Translations under genes and position numbers: made by a program
The notes under the pieces: generated by a model
Databases searched by the model: none
What the model was told of the DNA's origin: nothing
The model's input: only the letters and a program-made list of their open reading frames with translations
In this document: positions 9,955 through 20,697 of the stretch, in pieces
Numbering within the stretch: position 1 is the first letter of the stretch
Layout: each line of letters begins with the position of its first letter
From: Ascaphus truei
Lineage: Eukaryota > Chordata > Amphibia > Anura > Ascaphidae
NCBI GenBank assembly: GCA_036426205.1
Contig: CM071570.1
Location: forward strand, 139,268,754 to 139,332,753
DNA: 64,000 nucleotides
Direction: 5' to 3'

Positions 9955-10790
9955 GGGCTCAGTTAAGCAAGTTTTTTTTTAGTTGTGTTTTGAAAATATA
10001 GAAAGTGGGTGTCTGGTGAACAGGGGTCAGTACAGAGTTGCTGAGCACTGCAATGAAAGGTTTAGGAAAGGCAGAACATAGGCAGGTTGCAGGAAGGGGC
10101 AGAGAGGAGGGCATGGATAAGGACATATATTGAGAGATTACAAGAGATGAAGTCAAAGTTGGGGATGTGGGGGAAAGAGCACCTACTGTAAGTAGAGTAG
10201 AGGCAGAATAGTCAAGAGAAGACGCTAATGCAGAGCTGATGGTATGAACAAGGGAGGAAGCACTAAGAAAGCTGGCAGTTTATTGTAGAGGGCAGAGAAG
10301 GGAGGACTGTTGAGCTAAGATCACAGAAATAATGATGGAGAGCAAGGGAATAATGAAAATTGTTGAGTGAGCGTAGATGGTGGTCAGAAAGTTGGAAAGG
10401 GGATGCAGAGAAATTCGAGCTGAATACTAGGTTTAGAGCAGTAACCATCCATGTGGTTGTCTTTAGTGGGGATCAAAAGAAGGGCCAAGAAAATGAGAGT
10501 TGCTGGATGTAGAGGGATCATTACAATGACAGTTGAAGTCACCAAGGAAGTTTGTGGGGGATTCTGGAAAGAGGACGACAGTCCATATTTACAGTCAGAG
10601 GTGTTAGGAGGGCAACCACAAGTAGAGTGAGAGGAGGGACGATGCACACTGTTTGCTTGTTTAAGAAAGAGGAAGAAAGGGTATAAGGCGCGTACCCTCT
10701 GCAAGATGTGGGGTATGTGAGAAGCTTCACTAATAAGGTACAATTTGATGTTACAATGGAGCAAGATATTGGGGCAAAATACACCTTTCT
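9955..10790 (-). pseudogene. Decayed LINE copy, endonuclease-like remnant
   Basis: In minus-strand frames the string FLGDFNCHCNDPSTSS (around 10545-10500) matches the GDFN motif of APE-type endonucleases of L2-like LINEs. At the left end, FYIFKTQLKKNLLN resembles an L2 C-terminus. The middle is frameshifted or deleted. Confidence is moderate because only short motifs remain. Confidence 0.45.
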
Positions 10791-11379
10791 GTGTGTTGAT
10801 ACATAGACCCCCATAGTAAACAAATCCTGGTTCGAATCAACAGGGTAAAATTCAGATAAATATTTTAATATTATTTTTTTTTTAAATCAATGTCTTTTGG
10901 TTTAATGTAAGATATCTGCTGTCATGGTAACTAAATTCTTCTGGCCTCATGACACTGAGAATGTGTTACAGAAACCTATTTTCAGAATTTCTCTGCAGCA
11001 CATTTTGTTTAGCTTTTGGTTTAATATTTTATCTGTGTGCGTAGGGAGCATTTTCATAAACTACAGTCTCTTGACATCTCACCTGTACTGTATAATTTGT
11101 TGTGTGTTAATCTAAACAATGTTGCATTGAGTAATCTTCGATGTGTTTGTCTGATATATCTGGTTCTGCACATGTATAGTCTCATTTTGAGGATTTGTTT
11201 GTCTGGCCTCTTGTAGTGGAAATGTCTTGTAATGTAGGGGAGGTGCCAACCACAAGATGTCCACCATCTGTTCTTTAAACTTTATTTTTTAACAGAAAAT
11301 CTAGATGCTCATAATCTTGCTTGTTTGTGTTATAAAACAGGACTTTGTATGTCAAGAAGAAGAAGAAGTTTCAGTATTT

Positions 11380-11380
<1 letters not shown>
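10791..11380. other. No recognisable feature
   Basis: AT-rich sequence without recognised motifs. Confidence 0.55.
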
Positions 11381-11431
<51 letters not shown>

Positions 11432-11447
11432 TATACATATACATATA
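11381..11447. repeat. (TA)n microsatellite with CA/CATA interruptions
   Basis: About 65 bp of alternating TA with acatatat interruptions. Confidence 0.95.
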
Positions 11448-11449
11448 TA

Positions 11450-12045
11450 TGTGTGCCCCCTTTACCCTGTGTCTAGGGAAACTACCTGCTTTGCCGTTAC
11501 CTGAGTGACTAACAGGATGCCTGATCCTCCACTGAAGGGAGCCTGGGGTGATCACAGCACACAGCGCCTCCACCTGAGAAGGATCCTAACACAGTTAGAT
11601 GACCCCTCCCAAGACAATACAGCAGTAAATACACACAGGGTCTGATAAATAAGTATTTATTGAACACGCACTTATAATAACCAACTATGCAACACGACAT
11701 ACACAGTAATAACACTGCGAAGTATCCCCACAGTACTTGGGGTGCAGTGGCACCAATGTCCCAGTGTCCGTCCCACATTGTCAGTCCCCACCCAAAAGTG
11801 TAGGGAGTAGCACTACCCCTGAGAACCGTTGGTGCACTTGGAATACCTTACTGGTCTTAGGCCAGACCAGGCCAAACTATAGCTGGTGTCCCTCGGACCA
11901 CAGAGTGATTCCACAACGCGGTGTCGCCGCTCCTTCCACGAAGGCATCCATCTCTGAGGGAGCTCCCGTTGGAGTGTGTCCCTTTTAAGAGTCTCTGTAA
12001 GTGACCTCATAGTCTGGTCCAGAACCACAGGCCACACACACCGCT
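11450..12045 (-). other. Candidate antisense LTR or other nonautonomous element
   Basis: On the minus strand it has an aataaa signal (complement of tttatt at 11657-11662) in a moderately GC-rich block. It ends at about 12045 just before the L2 frame begins. Boundaries and a target duplication were not found, so this is only a suggestion. Confidence 0.25.
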
Positions 12046-12629
12046 CACAATTTTCAATTTGTCCCAGTATCCGAAGAGGAGATTACACAAGCGCTCCTCA
12101 AATTAAAACTAAGCAGCCAATGTGGACCTGATTTACTACAATCTACGTTCCTAAGACTTGGTCCCCCAGCCATTGCCAAACCAATTGCTTCCATTGTCAA
12201 TTCTATTCTGGCTGCAGGCCACATCCCTAAGAAATGGAAAGCTGCCAGAGTTGTCCCAATCTTCAAAAGTGGGGACAAAAACACTGTCTCAAACTACAGG
12301 CCAATCTCCCTTCTCCCAATACTACCCAAAGTCATGGAAAAATGTGTTCACTCCCAATTAAGCGATTTCTATACCAAGGCAAATTTGCCTAGCCAATTCC
12401 AATCTGGCTTTTGCCCCAAACACTCCACGGTAACTACCCTGCTAAAAGTTTGCAATAAAATCCAGTGTGGAATGGAATGGAACAACTCACTGGTGCAATA
12501 TTCCTAGATTTTGCAAAGGCTTTTGATACTGTTGATCATGTTATCCTGCTTAACAAACTCCAGTGCCCTGGAATAAGGAAGCATACTTTAAACTGATTTC
12601 ATTCCTATCTATCAGGTAGATCCCAACAT

Positions 12630-13667
12630 GTGTCCATCTCAGGCTCTAACTCCAACCCCTTGGATATCACCTGTGGTGTCCTGCAAGGCTCTGTTCTGGG
12701 GCCCCTACTCTTCTCAGTGTTCATCAATGATATTCCTACAGCTTTTAAGGGAGCTTCAATACACATGTATGCAGATGACACAATCTTATATGCACACAGC
12801 CATAGCCTCTCCGACTTTGAACACATACTTCAATCTGACTTTTTGAGATGGGAAAATTGGATTTCCCAAAACAAACTGTTTTTAAACACTGACAAGACTG
12901 TAACAATAGTATTTGGGACCAAAGCTAAATGTTTAAAGCCTCCAATGACTGAGCTCCAGATTAGAACCAATGCTACAACCACCCTAACTCCTGTTACTAG
13001 TTTTAAATACTTTGGCATACAGTTTGACTCCCATTTAACATTCGGGATGCACATTGATGCCCTGACATCCAAAACCTATGCCAAACTAGGTGTACTTTAC
13101 AGGAACAAATCCTCCCTAAGTCTGCTGGTCAGAATGCGTATCGCACAGCAGATGCTAATGCCAATTATCAACTATGGGGACATAGTATATGGCTTGGCAC
13201 CCCAAACCCACCTTTGCAAACTTAACACCCTCTACAATTCAATATGCCATTTTGTTCTCCAATGCAAATACAACACACATCACTGCGAAATGCTCAAAGA
13301 ACTAGATTGGTCATCACTTGAGTCTAGGCGCAAAGTTCACCTTTCCTGTCTTGCCTTCAAATACTTTCTGGGCACGCTACCCGCCTATCTGAACAAGCTC
13401 CTCACCCCTACCACATGCAGCACTTATCATCTGAGGTCTGACTTCAAAAGACAGTTCATTGTCCCAAGGTTCAGCAAAGTATCAAGCTGCTCCTCCTCTT
13501 ACCGTGCACCCCAAAACTGGAACAACCTACCGGAGACTCTCACATCCACCACCAGTCCAAGTTCCTTCAAAACTAAAGCTGTCTCACATTTTAATCTGGT
13601 CTGTAACTGTTACATACGCCTAGAATATATATTATCTCTGACTGTGCATGCTATGTCTTGTACATAA
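12630..13667 (+). pseudogene. L2-like reverse transcriptase, C-terminal 345 residues
   Basis: The frame includes RT motif B' (GVLQGSVLGPLLFSVFINDI, residues 16-35) and the catalytic YADD (47-50), then the thumb and the L2-type C-terminal domain with the late motif SYRAPQNWNNLPETLTSTTS. In L2-like LINEs this protein copies element RNA at a nicked target. The Met at 12630 is not the true start, because RT motifs 0-4 lie upstream in other frames at 12052-12600. The catalytic aspartates remain but the upstream breaks make it inactive. The C-terminal 112 residues closely match the minus-strand fragment at 9261-9599. Confidence 0.85.
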
Positions 13668-13769
13668 TGTTCACTTATGTAACTATATTTGTAACCATGT
13701 ATTATTTGTCATCTATATATATATTTCTCAAAATCTTGTGTGTGAGTGTCTGGAGACCATTTGATTGTT

Positions 13770-14160
13770 CCGTCGTTCCGCCCGCCGCCCCACGGCTCTC
13801 ATTGGCCCCCCAGAGCACGCTTTCTCCTGCTCTCTCCTCCAACAGGCCGCTCCCTTCCCCGGCTCTCACCTCTCCGGCTCTCACCTCCCCCGGCTCTCAC
13901 CTCCCTTCTGCTCTCACCCTTCCCCCGGTGCTCTCACCCTTCCCCCGGCGCCTCACCCTTGCCCCGGCGCTCTCTCACCCTTCCCCCGGCGCTCTCTCAC
14001 CCTTCCCCCGGCTCTCTCACCCTTCCCCCGGCGCTCTCACACCCTTCCCCGGCGCTCTCGCACCCTTCCCCTGGCTCTCTCACCCTTCCCCCGGCTCTCT
14101 CACCCTTCCGCCGGCGCTCTCACCCTTCCCCGGCGCTCTCACCCTCCCACACACCACTCC
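13770..14160. repeat. ctctcacccttcccccggcg-type minisatellite inside the Helitron
   Basis: An imperfect unit of about 18-22 bp built on ctcacccttcccccggc recurs many times across this block. Confidence 0.9.
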
Positions 14161-14399
14161 CCCCCTCTCTGCGGCTCTCACTCACACAGGCCGCTCCCCA
14201 TCCCCGAGAGCGCGCCTCCGGCTCTCTCCGCCTCTCCCGTGAAGGGCACAGCACCTCCTCACCGGAGCGTCTCAGCCTCGCCGGGGGTCACGGACACCGC
14301 TGAGGAGCCCGAGGTGGAGGAGGAGGGTGGCCGGTACCAGGAGGAAGAGGAGGAGCGTGGCCGGGTGCAAGGTGAGGAAACGCAGGGGAATTATCCCTG

Positions 14400-15060
14400 A
14401 CTCCCCCCCTCCCTCCCCTTTGCCCCCCAACTCCCCCCTCCCTCCCTCCCCCTTGCCCCCCGACTCCCCCCCTCCCTCCCCTTTGCCCCCCTCCCTGTTG
14501 CCCCCCTCCCTTCTCCCCTTGTCCCCCTCCCCCCTCCTCTGCCCTTTGTCCCCCTCCCCCCCTCCTCCCCCTCCCTCTCTCCCTTTTCCCCCCCTCCCTA
14601 CCCTTTGCCCCCTCTCCCTGCTCTTTGACCCCCCTCCCTGCCCTTTGCCCCCCCTTCCCTGCCCTTTTCCCCCCCTCCCTCCCTTCCCTTTGCCCCCCTC
14701 TCTCCCTGCCCTTTGCCCCCCCTCCCTCCCTGCCCCTTGCCCCCCCTCCCTCCCTGCCCTTTGCCCCCCTCCCTCTCTGCCCTTGCCCTTTGCCCCCCTC
14801 CCTCCCTGCCCTTTGCCCCCCCCTCCCTCCCTCCCTCCCTGCCTTTGCCCCCCCCTCCCTCCCTGCCCTTTGCCCCCCCTCCCTCCTTGCCCTTTGCCCC
14901 CCCTCCCTGCCCTTTGCCCCCCCTCCCTCCCTGCTCTTTGCCCCATCCAGCCCTTTGCCCCTTCCACGCCACTTGCACCCCCCGCCCTTCCGCTCCATGC
15001 CCCCCCCCCCCCCCCCCCCCCGCTCCATCCCCCCCCCCCACCCTTCCACGCCCCCCGCCC
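14400..15060. repeat. ctttgcccccctccctccctg minisatellite, polypyrimidine
   Basis: About 660 bp of almost pure C/T with an imperfect unit near 20-26 bp (ccctttgcccccctccctc). The G-rich complement has many runs of four or more G and could form G-quadruplex or triplex structures. It ends in a C-run at 15000-15020. Confidence 0.9.
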
Positions 15061-15165
15061 TGCAAGCCCGGGCAACGCCGGGTATATCAGCTAGTCTTAA
15101 CTCTATGCCCAGGACATACTCTCAATGTATTACTTCCTGGTAATATATTTTATAAATAAATAATA

Positions 15166-15639
15166 TATGTAATCAGTAGCATTTAAGTTGTTGGTCCTAG
15201 AATTTATGATGGTTTCCACAGCGACCAAGAAAAGAACATTACATCAACACAGGGCTAAGCTTTCATAGAATCATATTGTGCGAAACTGCTTTGTTGAGAG
15301 AAATGCTAATAGCTTCTCATTCTTTGATTGAAGGTGTGTCAGGAGAATGGAACAGAATGCTTGCTTAATATTCCATCAGGATGCTGCAGAAACAGGATAA
15401 AATATGACATATTGGAGTACGGAGTGTTTCCTAAAGTTTATCTGCCTTTGCTGAGCCAGTATTCATTATGTTAAGAGACCATTGAGAAGAATTTGGCCAG
15501 ATTTTGTCAACTTGCAAACATTTGGCGCAATACCATCTTTTTTTGTTTTTGTTTTGTGCTGTATCAAACGAATACTTTATTTTTCAACACTATATCCATA
15601 TATTCATGAACCTATAATGAATATTCCACACAGCACAGT
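15166..15639. other. No recognisable feature
   Basis: No family recognised. Confidence 0.6.
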
Positions 15640-15647
15640 GTTTAAAC

Positions 15648-15809
15648 TAGGGGTGGGCAACTTCAGTCCTCAAGAGCTACCAACAGGTCAGGTTTTCAAG
15701 ATATCCCTGCTTCAGCACAGGTGACTCAATCAGTCACCTGTGCTGAAGCAAGGATATCCTGAAAACCTAACCAGTCGGTGGCAATGAGGACTGGAGTTGC
15801 CCACCCCTG
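15648..15809. mobile_element. Palindromic hAT MITE (family B), 162 bp
   Basis: It starts taggggtgggcaac and ends gttgcccacccctg. The arms include gatatccctgcttcagcaca and its complement, so it folds almost end to end. Flanks gtttaaac (15640-15647) and gtttagac (15810-15817) form an 8-bp duplication with one mismatch. A relative lies at 36269-36436. Confidence 0.92.
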
Positions 15810-15817
15810 GTTTAGAC

Positions 15818-16595
15818 TGTCTGACTGTTGTTCAGTTTGAGTTACTGTACAGTAGCTTGGAGCTGTCCCACTGCATGTGTAACAGCAATGTGATTAGTGA
15901 CTTGTCTTTTGTGCAAGCTCAGGAAGCAGGCAAAGTACAATATCATAATAAACTTCACTCTTCCATCCACCTTAAGCTCTCTCACTCTTTACTTTGACCT
16001 CGTTCCCAACCCTCCTTCTGTCATACACATCATAGTTGGTGGTTTTTACGTATTTCCTCTCCAGTCTACTTTTGCTCATAAAATACGACATCTAATTATT
16101 TTGCCTCCAATGGGATGATGACAATACTATTTCTACTCTAGCCATGCAAAAGTAAAGGTGTATTACATATTGGGAATTAGACAAGAGGTATTAATTATCC
16201 TAAATAAAATCACCCTTGACGTAATCATTTAAAGGGGCAATCCCTCTTATAACCCCCTAGTGAACTACCCAGGGGTTAAATGTAGGTGACTGAAGTCTTT
16301 AAAAAATAGATAGGTATAAGTAGGTATTTTTACATTATTATTATTTTTAACTTTTAGCATCTCTATGGTAAATAAATTCTTTGGAAGTAGTTTTTATCTA
16401 ATTCGTTTAATGGTAGAACTGTTTGTGGATCTTAGTCTTAGGCCTTATTCAATATGCTGGAGAAGATTTTAGTGACATTCAGTTGTATGGGGCAGAAAGG
16501 AGCCACTTTGGTGCATATTGAAGAGGAACCTTGAACCCCACAGATTCACCTCTCATTTGTCTTTATTTCTTTGCTGCTTGTTTGCAAAGTAATTA
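15818..16595. other. No recognisable feature
   Basis: No motif or terminal structure recognised. Confidence 0.6.
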
Positions 16596-16705
16596 TGATA
16601 TATGTTTTACCAGGAAGTAATACATTGAGAGTTACCTCTCGTTTTCAAGTATGTCCTGGGCATAGAGTTATGATGACAGATACATGGTTACAAATAAACA
16701 GTTAT
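16596..16705 (-). mobile_element. L2-like (group B) 3' tail fragment
   Basis: It contains the complement of the group-B tail, including taccaggaagtaatacattg and cgttttcaagtatgtcctgg. Confidence 0.8.
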
Positions 16706-17330
16706 ATTAAGCTCCCTGATGAAGCGGAGGTGAAACACGTGTTGGGGCGTTTGTTTTTCCCTGACTCCCCTGCAGATGGACCCCTCAATTGGAAGATCTT
16801 TACCCTTTGGACATTTTACTATCACAGTGTGGCATGGATGGTCTCATGGACTATGGTAACTGATGTGAACTGTTAACCATTGTTGATCCCATACTAACAG
16901 TCTATTTTTGGTACTGTGCCTGGTTTGCCTTCATTATACCAACTGCATTTACGGTGTATGTATATAATATATGTATTAGGCAATTTGGTGCATGTGTTAT
17001 CTATGCTTGCTGTGTGGTTTTATATTTACTAGGGGTGAGGCCGGCCTTGTAGGTTCAAGGGGTTATTGTTAACCCCTTGTTCTACATATATTTTGTGCTT
17101 ATAGGCTTTTTTTCCCCCCTTGCCTTGGGTATTAGGGGTCCATCAGTATCTTCATAGGGGATTTCCCCTGTCTGATACATATTCTATCACAGGAGGATGT
17201 CAGGGTTTGTTTTAATATTTTTTGTATTTTTTGTTTGATTATTTGTGCTGTTAAATAAATCATAATTTTCTTTGATATTTGTTCTGAGTATACTTGAGTG
17301 CTGAGTTGGGACGCTTTTCTTTTTCTTTGT
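16706..17330 (+). mobile_element. Possible Penelope-like terminal region
   Basis: It opens with ccctgatgaagcggaggtga followed by aacacgtgttgggg. This resembles the CTGANGA ... GAAAC cores seen in hammerhead-bearing Penelope-like termini, but stem II here pairs poorly. AT-rich non-coding sequence with an ending near 17310 follows. Family membership is inferred from the motif only. Confidence 0.35.
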
Positions 17331-18205
17331 TATTGTTATATTACTTCCAGTCCCTAGCACCGTTAGTGTTTATTATATTACTAATTTAAGTACTTATTAT
17401 TTGCTTAGTCTGTTGCAGGTTCACTTTTGACAGCAATCAAATCTGTAATATGTTGCTCATTTCATTTTCTAAGAAGCTGATTGACACGTTGTTTAATACT
17501 TTTTTTGGCTGCAATGTGGAACTATGCTATTAAATAAGCAAAAGAATGTAAAATAACTTTGAGAAGTTTAGAGCTACGATTGAACATTGCTCCCGTGTGA
17601 CCTGCATTGAAATGCGATTGACAGTGCACACAGTCCTTTGACTTTTTTATTATTATTATCTAGAAACCTAATTTTCCCTATAAAAACCAAATATTTTTGA
17701 AAATGGTTCTTTTCCATTATCTTTTTTTCTAATATCAACATAACCTAATTCTTCTGAAAATGATTTCAGTTACTGGTAGGTGAGTGCATATAGGCTGCAA
17801 AGATTTGTCAGCTACACTAGTATACTAAACCTGGTCAAATAATTCAGTCAAATCAATGTTTATTTTTGCCCCATTCTGAAGACTACACAAACAGAAACTT
17901 CCATTGATCCTTTGAAATCACCCGGCCCTGTATTGCCACTTTCTATTGAATCTTTTCCTCAATGCAAATCAATGACGATCTCATGCTTCATTTGCATGTT
18001 AAAAAGAAAACCCTTCTGTGTCTTACAGATGGGAAAAGCCAGTTCAGGGAAACTAGTCATTATTCCCACTTCCCTTTGAGCTATTCAAGCATTCTGTAGA
18101 AACAATTCCCTTGCACTTCTTAAGATCTTCAATGTTTTTACAATTTAGAGCTGGCACTAAAAGCCCCTAGCAATCTCTCTCTAAAACATACTGCAAGAAA
18201 AGAAA
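17331..18205. other. No recognisable feature
   Basis: AT-rich sequence with no recognised family. Confidence 0.6.
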
Positions 18206-18345
18206 ATATTAGAAATGCATGTGTGTATCTATGTATCTATCTATGTATCTATCTATGTATCTATCTATGTATCTATCTATCTATGTATCTATCTATCTAT
18301 GTATCTATCTATCTATCTATGTATCTATGTATCTATCTATCTATG

Positions 18346-18392
<47 letters not shown>
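18206..18392. repeat. (ATCT)n / GTATCTATCTAT microsatellite
   Basis: About 185 bp of tetranucleotide repeat with regularly placed gtat variants, becoming pure tatc at the right. The Tyr/Ile/Ser frames here are repeat translations. Confidence 0.98.
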
Positions 18393-18393
<1 letters not shown>

Positions 18394-18404
18394 CACACAC
18401 TTAG

Positions 18405-18730
18405 TAAAGTTATGGTGGGTAAAAAAAAGTGACAAAAACCCTCCACAGTAAAGCATATAGCAAATGGAAATATTACTGTATGCTCATTTGCATGTCTCAG
18501 ACAGGTCTGCAACCCCACCTTTAACCATTATCACCCAGAACACAGTGCTTCTACTGAAGCAAGGGATTCTGGGAAATGACATGCAAATGAGCAGACAGTG
18601 CCACCTTTTGCTTAAAAAACATATAACATGGTCCCCTAAAAGCTTATGTGTGCTGCATTTCACAGGTTTGAGCACAGCCTGGGTTAAGATACATAGCCAG
18701 TAAACCCACCCACAGACAGCCATTTCGACC
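18405..18730 (-). mobile_element. Hammerhead-family arm, minus orientation
   Basis: On the minus strand it reads ggtcgaaatggctgtctgtg (18730-18711), the 3' half of a hammerhead core (GAAA, stem III, cleavage-site GTC), followed by the family body. It shares gtctcagacaggtctgcaac and gcaagggattctggg with the copy at 43995-44300 and pieces at 53460-53640. It stops exactly where an LTR-like sequence begins (18731). Confidence 0.7.
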
Positions 18731-19028
18731 TGTCACGGGAGACCAGGTTTATCAAAGACATACACACAATGTAACACAATTTACAGGGTTAACATACTTA
18801 CTGGGAACGGGGCTAACGAATAAATCTATCCTCTAAACGAAATGCACAAAAATGACCTCTGTAGGTACTCACGAAAGTTCTGGAACTGATTTCGGCACGC
18901 AATGCCAGCCGCAACCGCAATGTTCTCAAAAGCAGGACTTAGAAACTTTTCTGAGTTGAAAATCCCTGAAGCCGGCTCGCGTCTATTCAGTACAGAGCAT
19001 CTTTTAATTTCCCGCTGATGGTTTGGTG
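18731..19028. mobile_element. LTR-like fragment
   Basis: It starts tgtcacgggagaccagg, nearly the same first 17 bases as the LTR candidate at 40775, and also shares acaatttaca. It separates two arms of the hammerhead family. The right boundary is uncertain. Confidence 0.4.
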
Positions 19029-19285
19029 CTTGGAATCTATATTAGTCACCTTTTTCACCCAGCATAACCTAAATAATGTGTGGTGAAGACCTACCCAAGT
19101 CTCAAATTGCAAAGCCAGTACAACCAACCTCACACTGTTGAGACCCAAAAGGTTGAAACAGTCTGTCTGTGAGTGGGTTCACTGGCTTTGCATCTCATCC
19201 CAGGCTATGTTTAAAAGCTGTGTTTAAAACAGCGAGCATTGGCTTAAGGGTTCCATGTAATAATGGACTTGAGACAAAAGGTGGC
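19029..19285 (+). mobile_element. Hammerhead-family arm, plus orientation
   Basis: Inverted relative of 18405-18730: after the ribozyme-like core it continues with cccaggctatg and ends with acaaaaggtggcac, as the other arm does on the opposite strand. The two arms flank the LTR-like fragment, giving an inverted-arm layout like the Penelope-like elements elsewhere in the window. Confidence 0.65.
19109..19191 (+). ncRNA. Hammerhead ribozyme-like motif (type I layout), one core base changed
   Basis: Reading 5' to 3': the outer stem gcaaagccagt (19109-19119) pairs perfectly with actggctttgc (19181-19191). Inner stem I ctcaca (19129-19134) pairs with tgtgag (19168-19173). The core is CTGTTGA (19135-19141; the consensus is CTGANGA). 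Stem II is gacc/ggtt around loop caaaa, followed by GAA (19155-19157). The minimal stem III is acag/ctgt with a 1-base loop. C17 is at 19167. The A-to-T change in CTGANGA should impair cleavage. Sister copies keep that base, so an active ancestor is likely. Short stem III is known for Penelope-associated hammerheads. Confidence 0.75.
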
Positions 19286-19289
19286 ACAC

Positions 19290-20216
19290 AGATAAATGTA
19301 AGGTTATGCATTTGGGATGCAAGAATAAAAAGGCGACTTACAAATTAAATGGAGATATATTGGGGGAATCCTTGATGGAGAAGGATTTAGGAGTGCTTGT
19401 AGACAGCAGGCTTAGCAATAGTGCCCAATGTCATGCAGTAGCTGCAAAGGCAAACAAGATCTTATCTTGCATCAAACGGGCAATGGATGGAAGGGAAGTA
19501 AACATAATTATGCCCCTTTACAAAGCATTAGTAAGACCACACCTTGAATATGGAGTACAATTTTGGGCACCAATCCCAAGAAAATACATTATGGAACTAG
19601 AGAGAGTGCAGAGAAGAGCCACCAAATTAATAAAGGGGATGGACATTCTAACTTATGAGGAGAGGCTAGCTAAATTAGATTTATTTACATTAGAAAAGAG
19701 GCGTCTAAGAGGGGATATGATAACTATATACAAATATATTCAGGGACAATACAAGGAGCTTTCAAAAGAACTATTCATCCCACGGGCAGTACAAAGGACT
19801 CAGGGCCATCCCTTAAGGTTGGAGGAAAGGAAATTTCACCAGCAACAAAGGAAAGGGTTCTTTACAGTAAGGGCAGTTAAAATGTGATTCATTACCCATG
19901 GAGACTGTGATGGCAGATACAATAGATTTGTGTTCAAAAAAGGTTGGACATCTTTTTAGATGGGAAAGGTATACAGGGATATACCAAATAAGTATACATG
20001 GGAAGGATGTTGATCCAGGGATTAATCCGATTGCCAGTTCTTGGAGTCCGGAAGGAATTAATTTTTCCCCTTAATGGGGTTTTTTGTTTGCCTTCCTCTG
20101 GATCAATAAGTAAGTATAGATATAGGATAAAGTATCTGTTGTCTAAATTTAGCATAGGTTGAACTTGATGGACTTACGTCTTTTTTCAACCTCATCTACT
20201 ATGTAACTATGTAACA
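19290..20216 (+). mobile_element. CR1 LINE, 3' part
   Basis: The CR1 C-terminal coding region is followed by a short 3' UTR ending in the typical repeats tatgtaactatgtaac after ttttttcaacctcatctac. It is the same family as the antisense copy at 28159-31808 and is 5'-truncated. Confidence 0.92.
19306..19887 (+). pseudogene. CR1 reverse transcriptase C-terminal domain
   Basis: The 193-residue frame has the CR1 signature order: KDLGVLVDSRLSNSAQ, then LYKALVRPHLEYGVQFWAPI, then LERVQRRATKLIKG, then LFTLEKRRLRGDMITIYKYI. These follow the RT palm in CR1 ORF2. The frame stops at an in-frame TGA near 19885 and reading continues in another frame for about 40 residues, so the copy is broken. Confidence 0.9.
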
Positions 20217-20366
20217 CACTATATAGTGTGCCATCCATGTACATGGCACTTGACAGCAGTAATACACGTGACATAATAATATCACATCATGGGAATAAGC
20301 GCTTCAGACATATAAGTAATATTAGGAAAATTAATCTCTGTCCCAAAGAACTTACAATCTAACTGT
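20217..20366 (-). mobile_element. L2-type (group A) 3' tail fragment
   Basis: It shares catgggaataagcgcttcag and cttacaatctaact with 8268-8889 and 51033-51357. Confidence 0.75.
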
Positions 20367-20409
20367 TTTATTTGCTGCACGCATTACAGCTTAAAAGTGG
20401 CCAAGAAAT

Positions 20410-20697
20410 GTATTTATTTATTTTATTTATAAAATATTTTACGAGGAAGTAATACATTGAGAGTTACCTCTCGTTTTCAAGTATGTCCTGGGCACAGAGT
20501 AAAACAAATAGTACATGGTTACAAGTACAGTTACATAAATGAACAGGGTATACATTATATACAAGACATTGCGTGCACAGTTAAAGAAAATATATATTAT
20601 GAGCGTATGAAACAGTTACAGACCAGATTAAAGTGTGAGACAGCCTTAGATTTGAAAGAACTTAAACTGGTGGTGGATGTGAGAGTCTCTGGTAGGT
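20410..20697 (-). mobile_element. L2-like (group B) 3' fragment
   Basis: The complement of the group-B 3' UTR and the last codons of ORF2 (gatttgaaagaacttaaact), stopping abruptly at about 20697. Its uninterrupted UTR is a second reference for the Helitron empty site. Confidence 0.85.

Larger units (their letters stand above)
13712..15094 (+). mobile_element. Nonautonomous Helitron, 1,383 bp
   Basis: It begins TCTATATATATATTTCTC directly after A (13711) and ends CTAG directly before T (15095), the A/T insertion rule of Helitrons. A hairpin cccgggcaacgccggg (15067-15082) lies 8 bp before the terminal CTAG, as expected for the 3' end. There is no terminal inverted repeat and no target duplication. 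The host sequence either side matches the uninterrupted group-B LINE 3' UTR seen at about 9160-9200 (complement) and 20500-20530. No Rep/helicase frame is present. The interior is C/T-rich minisatellite. Pro- or Gly-rich frames here are artefacts. Confidence 0.93.
12052..15165 (+). mobile_element. L2-like LINE (group B), 3' half, split by a Helitron
   Basis: Reverse-transcriptase coding begins at about 12052 (reading SEEEITQALLKLKL), followed by SNYRPISLLPILPKVMEKC and FLDFAKAFDTVDHV with a frameshift near 12480 and another near 12580. The long frame 12630-13667 follows. The 3' UTR runs to 13711, is interrupted by the Helitron and resumes at 15095, ending with the group-B tail at about 15165. 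The element is 5'-truncated and not functional. Confidence 0.9.

Noticed and set aside
14272..15094. Long Gly/Arg- and Pro-rich frames on both strands
   Set aside because: Low-complexity translations of the C/T minisatellite inside the Helitron.
16716..16736. CTGATGA...GAAAC as an active hammerhead
   Set aside because: The intervening bases form no convincing stem II; kept only as a weak hint of family origin.
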